Below are positions 36,201-46,599 of a stretch of DNA of 64,000 nucleotides, in pieces (the first letter of the stretch is position 1; each line of letters begins with the position of its first letter). The position numbers and the translations under genes were made by a program. The notes under the pieces were generated by a model. That model was not told where the DNA came from, ran no database searches, and was given only the letters and a program-made list of their open reading frames with translations. The stretch comes from Xiphias gladius (Eukaryota; Chordata; Actinopteri; Istiophoriformes; Xiphiidae). Location: the NCBI RefSeq assembly GCF_016859285.1, contig NC_053417.1:18964706-19028705 (forward strand). The letters run 5' to 3'.

Positions 36201-39200
36201 ATGCAGCTAGAATTGCTGAATTGCTGAAAAAACAGCCACAAATTGATTCCGTAAAGGTGATGTTTCTGGTTTCCATCTTTTAATGACTCCCCAGCTGGTA
36301 GCCTGAGAAGCAAGTGTTTCTAATTTTCTCAATGAATGACAAGTTTGCATCCCTGATACATAACTCCACAAAATAATCACTTCAAACTTCAGACAGAAAT
36401 TGTGCACTAACCTCTGTATAATTAGTGTAGATGTAATACATGACGTGGATAAAGATTTCATGGGAGATGTTGTGTAAAGTTATCACTGGGGTGCTGGGCT
36501 GGGACTGCAGCTGCTCTCCCTCACTGAAGTGGTCCTCCAGTAAGGCTTTAAAGTAGTCACTACGCCCGCAGAAAAATGCCTTGAGACACACACACACACA
36601 CACAATAAAACTCTAATGTTGATTTTTTAAGTGATAGGATCTGGGCAGGGTGTAAGGGTTTGTAATGCAACTGAGGAATGTCGTGTGAGCTTTGTAGTTC
36701 GTACCTTGTGACACAAAAAATTGGAACCATCCACTCTGAAGCAGATGTCGGGATAAGTAGGGAAGCAGTCGACTCTGTTAAAGGGAAGCTCTCCAAATCC
36801 AACCTGGGGAGAATCAATAACAAAAGGCTCATCCAAACTGTCAAATACTAGCAGCTATAGCTCGTTAAAATTCTTAATTTTTTTGCTAACTTGTTCTTAC
36901 TCTTAGTTCAGTGGGCAGTGCACAATCTGCTAACTGAGCCATCTCCTCCTGAAGCTGACAGCTGTGCGGCTCCAGGCTCAGGACTTTCACACAAATTCCT
37001 GGCTTGTTGGACACTTCATTACGAAGAAAAGGATGAAAAAGAGACAGACAGTCCAAGTTGTCTGTGTGGATCTGTGTGTATTACAGTGATAACATACACA
37101 CACTACCAGTGTAAATGTGAACCAAAAGTACTGTCTTACCAAATTCATACACCTGTTTGCATTTATTCTCCAGCTCCTCCATGAAATCTGCCATCTTGCA
37201 CTGTTTAGCAAGTCGTCTGCAATCCTCCACAAGGCTTATATCAATATCCATCCGTCCTGTAACATCAAGGGGAAAAGAAAAAAATATATTTTCTACATGT
37301 TGGGAATGGCAGGAACTTGTCTATTTTTTTTTTTTAAATGTTTTACATCTTCTACATTATATGTTGCCTTTTTCTAATTTTATATTAATATTTGTGTTTC
37401 CAAAAAAAGGTCTTTGAGCTTGCTTATGTTGTCAGAGTACTACCAGCTGCAGCTTCTGCAGCTGCATTAGTTTTAACTAGTGATGAAAAAAAAAAAAATC
37501 TGGATTTAAAAAGGCAGAGGCATCTACCTCTTAATTATTTACAAAACATACATCAGTAAGTTTTCTAATTAATTGGGCATGGTTAAGCTTTGTTATTGAC
37601 CCATTAAAAATAGTACAGACTTAATTTTCCTGCAAAGTTTAAAAACTGTAAACAGTTTAGAAGCCATGAAATTTGCTGCTCTACAACACACCAACCTGTA
37701 TAGAAATATCGCAGGATGGCTCCAAAGGCTGCAGGGTTGATCTGCAATCAAAACAGCTTTTATGCATATATATACAGATAGATACAATGACTCTATTGAA
37801 GTGTATATTAGACATGACAATGTAATAACAAAGCAGACAATACACAGCAGCACAGAATGAATCAACCAGAATATATATTTATCTACCAAAGGGTGTTTGA
37901 GGGTTATCAAGTTCTTCCCTTTCCATTTGGTCTCAAACATTTCAGTGAAGTACTCTGAGCGTGCACTGAGAACACAGCGGTGGGCGGGAAATGTTTGTCC
38001 ATGAACCAGGAACTTGACGTCACTGTGTAGACCCTGCTCCAGTAACCTAAGGCAGAAAACAAAATAAACGTTTGGATTACACTAACGTACTGTGTGCATG
38101 TGGTCCAGAGGGTTAATGTATAAAATAGGTAGAATACTATGCTTTTGCAGCTCATTGTCCTGTTGCTTTTCCATGGCAACTACTGAAACAGCTGAGGAAA
38201 TTGAACTGCTCTGTAGAGAAGTTGGATAATTTAAAGTTGGAGTAACTGTCAGGCACTTGACCCTTACATGTGCAGAAAGTAGTTAAAATCATCCCGCTGC
38301 ATGGCACGGACACTGACACACTTATAATCTTTGAGCAGGCGTCGTACAGAGTCATTCAGGGAGCCGTACATGCACCTTTCGCCATCAAATGTGTTGGCTT
38401 CACACTTGGCACCTGAAAGCAAAGAAAAGACATTTCAGTGCATTTATACTGCTCAACACAGAATAACGGTATAGTAGTTTCACTCTTTAGACTTTTAGTA
38501 TGTTTGTGTTTCCAGCCATACCACTAGCCAACAGGTACTGGACCAGCTCCTCATGACCACAGAGACAGGCATAATACCTAGGCAACAAGAGTGTTCACAT
38601 TTGAGGTGATTAGGATACTGGTGCTGTGTTAGCCAAAGGATTAGACTACTGGCGTAAATTGTACTTACAAAGGGGTGCTGTCCCATTTATCTCTTACATT
38701 GAGGTCCACATCTCTTTGTTCAACGAGGTATCTTAGAGAGAAAAGAAACGAGAGGCTATATTGATGTACCGGAGTCTGCGCAGTGATAACCTGTCATTAT
38801 TTTATAGTGACCTCAAAGACTACTACAGACTACATTCATTGAAACACTGATATCTGTTTCACGGATATGAAACATACCCTATATCCTGCGGAGCTGGAGA
38901 AATGTACTACGTTAGCTAGATAGTTAAAATTGTGCAGTGGGACTGTCTGCCCCAAAGCTGAGGAAGAGTTTTACAACAGTTAAAGTTTAAGTTGTATAGC
39001 TGGCAACAGCAAAATTCTCCACATACCATTCTGTTAACCTCCCGACACTGACAGCTAGTACCTACGTTGCATCTGAAAACTGAGGAGCTGACCTATAAAG
39101 GTTAGCTAAAGTTACCAGCTGGGTCATCAAAGCTAATGTTAGCAACCCTGCCTTCGGTGTTTAACTCTTGTTTATTTGCAAAATGATGCAGTTAGCGTTG

Positions 39201-39450
39201 TGCTCAGCTGCAATACCAGAGCAGGCCAAATAAATGAGGGCTACTGTTTTCCGGGACAGGTCCGAAAAAAGGAGAAGCTAACAAGACTTAATGCAACCAT
39301 GTAAAGTAATTTAAATTAGCCTTTAGCACACGGGGCAAAGACAACAAAGCCAAAATATCGTCAGTCGAGCGTCAGTCGAGCGTCAGCTGGTTACCTGACT
39401 CTACAAATGTCGCCCTTTCTGCAACTACTGAACAAATCGTACACATCCAT
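33231..39450 (-). CDS. abtb1: Ankyrin repeat and BTB/POZ domain-containing protein 1
   Basis: Twelve minus-strand coding exons: 39450-39395, 38731-38669, 38577-38522, 38412-38268, 38046-37887, 37741-37696, 37256-37140, 37013-36901, 36803-36705, 36579-36412, 35272-35072, 33437-33231. All joins are GT-AG and in phase, giving 476 residues (human 478). The N-terminus (MDVYDLFSSCRKGD) and the ankyrin region to about residue 75 (STPLYYACLCGHEELV) match ABTB1. A first BTB/POZ domain starts near residue 108 (HSDVKFLVHG, HRCVLSARSEYF) and a second near 265 (PDICFRVDGSNFLCHK, FFCGRSDYFKALLEDHF). A BACK-like helical C-terminus follows (VADMYLLPGLKRLCG), and the protein ends INIDC. The family is thought to act in growth-suppressive PTEN signalling and probably as a cullin-3 adaptor; that role is not visible here. 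No lesion seen. Confidence 0.96.
33440..35070. other. abtb1 last intron
   Basis: About 1.6 kb. It contains a plus-oriented copy of the GTCTTTATGCTAAGC family at about 34690-34880 and otherwise nothing I can name. Confidence 0.6.
34690..34880 (+). repeat. Teleost interspersed repeat (GTCTTTATGCTAAGC family)
   Basis: Contains CCCAGTCTTTATATTAAGCA, CTGCTGGCTCTAGCTTCATA, GACATGAGAGTGTCGTGGAT, CTCAGCAAGACAGCAAATAA and CCCAAAATGCCAAACTGTTC in the family order. Confidence 0.65.
35515..36160. repeat. Probable DNA-transposon-derived repeat in an abtb1 intron
   Basis: Includes TTTTTCCGGCCATAAAAAGT at one side and phrases I recall from dispersed fish repeats: GGTGGGCCACAACATGCTGC, CTCTACTGGAGGGATGGACA, CCATAGGTGTTCAACTGGGT and GTGATCTGGTGACTGCGAAT. 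No intact open frame. I cannot assign the superfamily. Confidence 0.4.
36583..36602. repeat. (AC)n tract at an abtb1 3' splice site
   Basis: About ten AC units on the plus strand. On the transcribed strand this is a GT/TG repeat ending a few bases before the acceptor (AG at 36581-36580) of the exon at 36579-36412. Confidence 0.9.
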
Positions 39451-39700
39451 GACGCCCTCGGTGTTTTCGGTCCTCTGTAATGCATTGAGACGGCCTGTCT
39501 ACCGGACAGGTGAGCGATGTTTTGGTATAGCTTCAGAGTTTGCTGGGTCAACGCTGAGAAAGTTGGGTGGCTGTCGCTGCTTTCTGCACAGTTGTTGACA
39601 AGCTGCTCTGGTCCTCAGTGTTTTGGTCTAACAGCTCCAGCAGTCACGTGACTACACGGTGTCCACTTCACTTGCTCCACAGAATATCGGTAAACTGAGG
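39451..39700 (-). promoter_or_regulatory. abtb1 5' UTR and proximal promoter with palindromic E-box
   Basis: Upstream of the abtb1 start codon. The perfect palindrome GTCACGTGAC at 39643-39652, about 195 bases upstream of the ATG, contains the CACGTG core bound by USF and the MiT/TFE group. No TATA box is evident. Transcription start position is not determined. Confidence 0.5.
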
Positions 39701-39947
39701 GCACTTCGCAAGACGGCATGTGTTTATTATTCTCCTGAGACATAAAATTATCTGAATCGTTTTATTTGTACATCACATAAATATCAGCCGACTAAACCTC
39801 ATTTTATAACATGTCCAGTTTATTGTCATTCCTACCCGTAGGCACTTAACTGGAATGAGTGACAGTTCGCCGTAACGGCTACAGAACACCAAAAAACTGA
39901 GCTCACGCGGGTCACTTGAATGCAGCACACGTCAGTGCTCTATCAAC

Positions 39948-40000
39948 CGTTTTTTGTTTGTTTGTTTGTTTTTTGTTGTTGTTGTTTGTTTGTTTGTTTT
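39948..40000. repeat. (TTTG)n / (TTG)n simple repeat
   Basis: Repeated TTTG and TTG units, about 50 bases. Confidence 0.9.
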
Positions 40001-40114
40001 ATTTTAGGTTATTGCAATTAAACCGAATCGAAATAGCGGCCATGTGCCCTTATCATAGATCTCAGAATCAGCTGTTCCAGTCATGGATGGATCGCTGAAC
40101 GGGCCTACCGGTCA

Positions 40115-40480
40115 AAGGGGGACTGTACAACGAAGCGAGATTTGGGTATAACTCAGGATTCCTGAGACCTGAGGCCTTTGCTACGAAGCAGGATTTGTGG
40201 TTAGCGAGGTAACTTCAGGTTTAACCCTGGGTTTTCCGGGTTACGAAGATGGGTTCAGTCCTTACCGGGATACATCGCCATGGTAACTTATGCTGCACAC
40301 TTAACCTTCTCCGGGGCGTGTTAACTTCACAGGATCAGCTCAAAACCTGTCAACAGGCCATCTACTGACCAATCAGATCACTGGAAAACCAGAGTAATCA
40401 TTCCTACAGGATCAGACGACTTCACAATGAAGTGACACAGAATAGAGAGCAATAGGTATCTTTATAGCTCAGTCGAGTCG
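40115..40480. mobile_element. Possible PIF/Harbinger-type element end
   Basis: Reads GGGGGACTGTACAACGAAGC, GCTACGAAGCAGGATTTGTG, CAGGTTTAACCCTGGGTTTT and CCGGGTTACGAAGATGGGTT. Repeated 'TACGAAGC...' phrases beside an 'AACCCTGGGTTTTC' block are what I recall from ends of fish Harbinger-like elements. No matching inverted end was found to the right, and no transposase frame is visible, so only one end or a deleted derivative is present. Confidence 0.4.
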
Positions 40481-41880
40481 TTCTGCTATTCCAGACTTTC
40501 CATGTGTCACTCTGGTTATAAAACATAGCTTCTAACAAATGGATTTAGGTTATCAAACTGAATAACCTACATAACTATTAAAGCTCAATTTTAATTGCAC
40601 AAAGATTCTTTGATACCAGTGATTTGACCATAAACCCTCTAATGAATTTTATTATAAAAATTGTCCACACACTATTAAATATTTCCCATGATTATAAATG
40701 AACATGCCAGTCAGATTGACTTCATCATACATGAACTACTGTTCTTCTTTACCCTCCACTCGGCTTTGGCAGTAGAAACAGTCTGACACTACTTTAACTT
40801 TTTTTTTTTTTTTTTTAATATGCATCAGATATTCATAATAGTTTGTTCAATTATCACAAAAAAGAGCAAAAATACTCAGAAAGAAACCTAATAATAATTT
40901 CTGTACTTATTTTCAGTATATCCTTAGCCTGACTTTAATAATTGGAAATTATTTCTAGTATTTATTTTCTAATCTCGGTATGCGATCATATTGTTTACAT
41001 TTCACCTTGTTGAATATCACTTTTGGACGTCGCTATAACCGAATTTACCTGCAGGTGTTCCCGTTTCTTCTCATGTCATATTAAGGACTTTATTCGTGTT
41101 TCTGATTGTAATTAACAACTCAAGCCTCTTTCACATGAACGCCTTCACAGCTGGTTATTTACCTTACTAAAAAAAAAACACTACAGGCAAAACCACTGTT
41201 TTTTTCATGCACTGGTCAATTTCGAGATTTGGGGCTGATTTGCTTCCATAATATGTCTTATTTTAGACTAGTTTGAAGAAAACACCACAAATATACATTT
41301 AGGGTTTAATTTTACTACACGTCGTCTATTTGTATCTATAGATTTCAATCACGATACATATTTTTAAAGGCTCTTTTCTCAAAATTAGTTTTTCTCATAC
41401 ACTGAGCCAGAAATCTCCACTTCAGTAGCACTTACATACACCAAACTTGACAGTTTTATTCCTATGTACATTCTGAAGGTTTTTACAAAGGGTTTTGTTC
41501 ATATGTCATTCATAACCTAATTTATATAACATTTTATTCCTAAAATCATGGTGAAAATTGATTTTTATTTTTTTTTTAAATGGTAGTTGACAGTATTTTC
41601 TGATTCATTGAGTGATGAAAAGAGATAACCAAATTCCCTGTGTGAAAACCTTTGGCTCCAATATATCAAAAAAAATGAAACAAGAATTTTGAACTAACAC
41701 ATTTTGTTAGCTATTGCCTCATTTGCATATTTAAACATAAAATTTCAGTAAACTTGTAATAGAAAAAATAATTTTCTTAAAGTGTGTAATCAACTGGGAA
41801 AGTTTCATGGTGATATCTATTAGTTACAATTTTTACCCTATTCCCTCATTTTTACCCACCTGGTCACATATTTAGTCCTA
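40481..41880. other. AT-rich spacer between abtb1 and the DNase gene
   Basis: About 1.4 kb, strongly AT-rich, with several A/T runs. No gene or repeat that I can name. Confidence 0.55.
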
Positions 41881-41891
41881 CAAGACCATTA

Positions 41892-41901
41892 TTTATTTAT
41901 T
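41892..41901 (-). terminator. Polyadenylation signal for the DNase gene's distal exon
   Basis: Two overlapping minus-strand AATAAA hexamers, 80-90 bases downstream of the stop codon at 41985-41983. This supports the 41983-42104 block as a genuine terminal exon. Confidence 0.55.
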
Positions 41902-41982
41902 CTGCAATATAAATTCTACAAACAAATGATGATGGAAGATGTTGACACCTTAGAAAAACCAGCAGCATTTGAGATCTACTAG

Positions 41983-42104
41983 TCATTCTTCAATTTCCAA
42001 TTTAGCAAGTTCCCTTTTCAATAGGGAGATCTGAAGTTGAAGTTTTTCTCGCACCAGCAGGAGGTTTTCCTTCTGGAGTTTCAGCACATCAGCCTGCATC
42101 CTCT
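41983..42104 (-). CDS. Candidate terminal exon encoding a short coiled coil
   Basis: Thirty-nine codons plus stop after a good minus-strand acceptor (pyrimidine-rich tract, then CTCCTAG). The peptide is a heptad-like run of Leu, Lys, Glu and Gln (LKLQKENLLLVREKLQLQIS). The phase matches exactly the donor ACAG|GTAACA at 43124 of the DNase gene, and an AATAAA follows the stop. The sequence style also resembles the coiled C-terminus of Myb/SANT-like proteins of Harbinger transposons. It may therefore be an exonised transposon piece or a transposon remnant unrelated to the DNase. Confidence 0.5.
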
Positions 42105-45100
42105 CTAGGAGTACAAAAACAGTCACAAAAACAGGTATAATTTGTAATTTAACAGACATAGTATGTAATAACTGTTATTTAAATATAGATTTTTTTAACC
42201 ACAAAAAAATCACTAGTTGGCTGCAGATGGAGACAGCAGCTACTACTCAGCTATTGTAGCCTGGCTAGTTAACTTTTAGCAGGACTATTTGAGTTAGCCT
42301 ACTCTTTTACTGTATTATGATTAGATTCGGCCATACTATCTGATTTGTTTGGTAAACCAAACTCAGTGACTAAGAGGTCAAACCATCAAAATGTGTCTTG
42401 CAATTACAGGAAACAGGAAAAAGAGGGTTTATCAGCTTTGACTAAGGCTCTCGACACAGCTTGCCTTAACTAGCAGGAGTGCAGTCACTGCAGTTCGTTT
42501 TTTAGCTCTAGTTTTTTAGTTCTTGTGAATTTTATATACTGTTTTACTGTTTTTTTAAAACACATTTCATATCATAATATGTTTCATATGATTAAACAAA
42601 TGCAAAAAGCCAGATTCTGGTCTGAATTCAATTTTGATTTTATGTAGTTAGTGCATTTATGATTTGCAGGATGGAAAGGTCCACAGTACAAAGGACGTTG
42701 ACAATACTTATTATTATGATCAATTCATCATTGTTTTTGGTCTTTTGATGAGATTTCTGGACAATAAAGAAAATACAGGATGTCATAAAACCTAATTTTT
42801 AAGCCCTATAACTCAAAATGGAGTTATTATCACCACAAAGGTAGCACTGATCAATTACAAAAGTAGAAAGTCCCATCTTTAGTATGTGCTTTTAAAAAAT
42901 AGTGCTGTTCATAAGTAAGAGATTTAAGTTGAGCTGTAAAATTAATTCACAAGAAACATTCCCCTAAATTCCAAGCATTCCCGCTCATTATTTGCACCCC
43001 TGCCTTTCACAGGGGCAATGCTGCACTATAAATGTAAAAAAAAGCTACACATCAAGTACAAGTAGGTCAACTCTCGTCTCAAATACTTCACTCCATGTCT
43101 ACAATTACAGTTTTGCTTGTTACCTGTGACAGTCCTGTCAACTGCATGCTCGGTATCAACGATGTCAAGTGTTTGGTCGCTCTTTGTCACCCAGAAAAGA
43201 GGAGCACTACGTAATTCTACCTCAACAGGATAGTGATCGCTCACTCTCAAGGCCTGCAGGGGGGTTGCATATGATGAGCAATATTGCCACAAAAAGGCCA
43301 GTGAAAAAGCTATAAAGGTGCAAAAAATAACTTAACATTACCATTCTTTCTGTCATAGCAAACTCTGTGTGGAAATTGAATGCCTTGGCTGAGTTTGGCA
43401 CAATGGCTGCCAGCATGTCTTCTCCATACACAACAATCCTGTTCGAGATATATTTATAATTAATAATATAATTAATTCCATTAATCAATATATAATGACA
43501 ATATTTACATTTTCTTCCTGTCAGAAATAATCCTTCCACTACTCTTTTCTTTCTCTGAAAAAAAACCAAAGAAACATCTTTTCTTGACAGTATAGTAATG
43601 TACGCATGCCTGTCGTAGGTGTGTTCATTTGATGTATTTGCAGTGGTGTCCACGTCATCACCAATCAGCCAGTGGAAATTCTTGTCGCTGCGAATACGGA
43701 TCTCCTTCATTTCTTTACGTGTGACATACGCGCCATCTGCATTGAAGTCCCCCAAGATCATTATGTTCTAGAGGAAATCAAGGACAACCATTTCAGTACT
43801 AATAAAACTAATATAAGAATGCAGAGAAATCCCATCAAAATTTGCCGCATTACAACATTGTTCAGTGATTATTTATGGGCAGTATAATTGGTGTGATCCT
43901 CTGATATGAGAGTATAAAATAGAAATGTATGTGGCTATAAATCTAGTTACGGTGTGTACCATGAACTCCTTAATGCACTGCTTTTAGGTGGAACAATTAT
44001 GCTAAAATGCTGCAGCAGGATGATGCAACTCACATCAGTTTTCCATTTGTTTTTGACCAGCAGGAAGACCTCATACAGCTCATCCAGCTCTTTCTCTGAG
44101 TCCTGTGGTCTGGTGTGGACCGGGATCAGCACTATATCCTTCAGCACTGCAAGGAAAACAGTTTGGTAAAACCACAAATTCCCGTCTTCGCTAACATGCC
44201 CCATCACTACGTAATTTAAAGGTTGTACGTAATTTATAGTTATATTTGTACCATTTATGTGTTATCCAATAGACACTTCTGTAATGGTGTTAACAGAAAA
44301 ACAAATAGTGTTAATTTGATTTTCCCCCCACTTTTCTGAGGGCCTCTTTCAGTCACAGCCACACATGGTCAGATTTTGCAACTGGATGGAAGTAACCGCC
44401 CACAATTCATTAGCAAATGCTCTGATTGGCTGAGCGAAGATCAACTCAAAACTTCTTCCTAGCTTGTGAAGCTGGGAGGGCATCTTGTTGTAGGGGAGCT
44501 AGAGGAATGGCAGTCATAAGCGACTTCATACTTTCAGAGATTTTATTTTGCACCTCCGAGTTTATAAAAATTACAAAACACAATCGAAAACCATTTCAAG
44601 ATATGGGACCTTTAAATGTTTGAATGCACACACAAGACGTTGACTGAACAAACTTGTTAAATTTGCCGTCTGTTTTTGTTTACATGTCAAACCAAATCTG
44701 ACTCATTTACTTTGAAAAAACAAGCCGGTCCATACATAGACATGACTCAGACATACCAGAGATGTTACAGCAACAATGTTAAGCTTCAGTTGAGTGCAGA
44801 GACTGACCCGTGTTGCGTGGTTGGAAATGGAGAATATACGGCTCTCTTGCAAAAACATCCATGTCATTCACCTGGTTGTCTTCATATTGAAAGCTGTCAA
44901 TCAAGTTGACTGCATCATCCCTTCCAATAGGACAAAATTACTTTTAGTGCAGCTGTTCAATGGTTACGTTAAGGAATTATTGCAGTCAGGCAAAATGATT
45001 TGGTCTTGACTTGATTTGATCTTACCTGTAGAGAAACATAAATTGTTCCTTGTATCTGTTCCTTCCTAGGCGAGTACTGATCTGCAGAGAATAGTGATGG

Positions 45101-46272
45101 GTCGTGTTGATCCTGCGACATACAGGATAGTAAAAATAAGCATACATATATGGACTGCACTTATTTAGCGTTTTTTTAGTCTTACATGCCACATTCACCC
45201 ATTCACATACACATTTATGCAGCACTTTTTTTTTCTACACATGCACACAGACACTCACACACCGATGATACATCCGGGGCAATTTGGGGTTCAGTATCTT
45301 GCCCAAGGACACTTCGACATGTGGGCTGGAGGAGCCGAGTATCAAACCACCGACCTTCCAGTTAGTGAACGACCCGCTCTATCTCCTGAGCAGCAGCTTC
45401 CATTTACATATAGTAAAAAGCAACATCAACAGTTTCATCCAGAAATGAAAAATGTAAATTCACCTGTTCAGTTCTTCCATGAGCACTTTAACAGAATTTC
45501 CGCTCACATCCACCACTTCAAGAATCAATATGATGTCATATCGAGACACAATCTATAAAAAACAAAAACTCCCGGTGGTAAGTAAGAGTGTGAAGAGAGG
45601 AAAAGAAAGGACACATTTTAGCCTTTTGAGTAATACATGCCATTAAGGCTACTTTTCCATCTGAACTTGTGACAGCTTCATCAGAAATAGCTCCAATTAC
45701 AGTGGAATATATAGACTTTATTTTCATTTTCACACTTTATACTGTATTCTACCTCTTAGTCCTTACATTACCTTTAAGTCTGTCCATGGCTGCTCCCTTG
45801 TAATTATTAAATGGACTGCACTTATATTGCTTTTCTAGTCTCCGCTCAGCTCTCACTCAAAGTGCTTTACACTACTGCCACATTCATCCATTTACACACA
45901 CATTCATAGTTTGCTTTTCTATACAAACAGCACTTTCTATACACACACACCAATTTGGGGCGCCCAAGGACACTTTGACATGTGGACCGGAGGAGCTGGG
46001 GCAGATTCGAACCACCAACCTTCCGGTTGGTGGATAACCTGCTCTACCTCCTGGGCCACAGCCGCCCATCAAGGCTGATCTTTAATTCTGTACTGTTTTA
46101 ACCCAAAGTTTGCACTGTCTAACAAACCACTGAGAGTAACTGTTGGTCATGCTTTACTTTGCTTCATTAATGCCAATGAGATGTGTTTTACCTTAACCAG
46201 AGTTGATAAGACATCTGGATCTGAGACTTTGGCCAGTCCAAACCTCTGCACATTGAATGAAGCTATCTTCAT
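41983..46272 (-). CDS. dnase1l4: DNase I-family endonuclease, dnase1l4-like, no signal peptide
   Basis: Minus-strand exons: 46272-46192, 45552-45464, 45112-45026, 44920-44808, 44146-44034, 43767-43610, 43438-43342, 43253-43124, then a probable last exon 42104-41983, giving 329 residues. Without the last splice, exon 8 reads on to a stop at 43026 (321 residues). The start MKIASFNVQRFG opens directly on the first strand of the fold, so no secretion signal. Catalytic positions are present: E39, E79 (RYKEQ), H134 (PVHTRP), D168/N170 (GDFNAD), D213 (TYDR), H253 (SDHYPVEVEL); these align with E78, H134, D212 and H252 of DNase I. The family cuts DNA with Ca2+/Mg2+. Both cysteines matching the DNase I C173-C209 disulfide are absent. 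The intron after 43610 starts with GC. Other DNase1-like paralogues remain possible for the name. Confidence 0.85.
44270..44620. repeat. Possible dispersed repeat in a DNase intron
   Basis: Contains CTCTGATTGGCTGAGCGAAG and ends TTTCAAGATATGGGACCTTTA. An ending of this kind is familiar from dispersed fish repeats. Weak assignment. Confidence 0.3.
45150..45398 (-). mobile_element. tRNA-headed SINE, copy 1
   Basis: On the minus strand the 5' end carries a tRNA-like promoter: GCTCAGGAGATAGAGCGGG (box A type) and GGTGGTTTGATAC (box B type). The body reads GTCGAAGTGTCCTTGGGCAA and GATACTGAACCCCAAATTGC, then a TGTGTG-rich part, ending near AAGTGCAGTCCA. This matches a tRNA-derived SINE common in percomorphs. 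It lies in the DNase intron between coding exons 2 and 3. Confidence 0.8.
45808..46067 (-). mobile_element. tRNA-headed SINE, copy 2
   Basis: Minus-strand 5' end GGGCGGCTGTGGCCCAGGAG, then GTAGAGCAGG (box A) and GGTTCGAATC (intact box B), followed by the same body (CATGTCAAAGTGTCCTTGGG) and a 3' end AAGCACTTTGAGTGAGAGC to AAGTGCAGTCCAT. Same family and orientation as copy 1. It lies in the DNase intron between coding exons 1 and 2. Confidence 0.85.
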
Positions 46273-46371
46273 GCCTGACAAGAAAAAAGCAGTGATATTG
46301 AAAATGTGTAAAAAACGTTTTGAAAATGATTCATTATTGCTTTAAATATACACAACAAAGACTTTACTTAC

Positions 46372-46445
46372 CTCCAGTAATGTATTTATGTTGTGTAGAT
46401 GACACAGCTTCAGTGACACACAGCCACACCAAATCTATAGAATAA
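46372..46445 (-). other. Probable non-coding first exon of the DNase gene
   Basis: The DNase start codon follows an acceptor by two bases, so an upstream exon is needed. A strong minus-strand donor, TGGAG|GTAAGT, ends at 46372. A reverse CCAAT box (GATTGG on the plus strand) lies near 46508-46515, at a plausible promoter distance. The 5' boundary is a guess. Confidence 0.45.
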
Positions 46446-46599
46446 ACCTACACATGATCTTATGGGAAACTTGTTTCTCTGTAACTGTTTTTTTAAGGGA
46501 AGGTGATGATTGGACAGTCTCAAAAGGGAGAGACTTACGAGTTTGAAAAAGAAAACAAAGATTGAGAGGACAGACCAGTTTTAGTGTTTACAGCTGGTT

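Noticed and set aside
46001-46067. tRNA-like sequence with intact box B
   Set aside because: It is the 5' head of a SINE copy: the SINE body follows and the tRNA fold is not complete, so it is not a tRNA gene.
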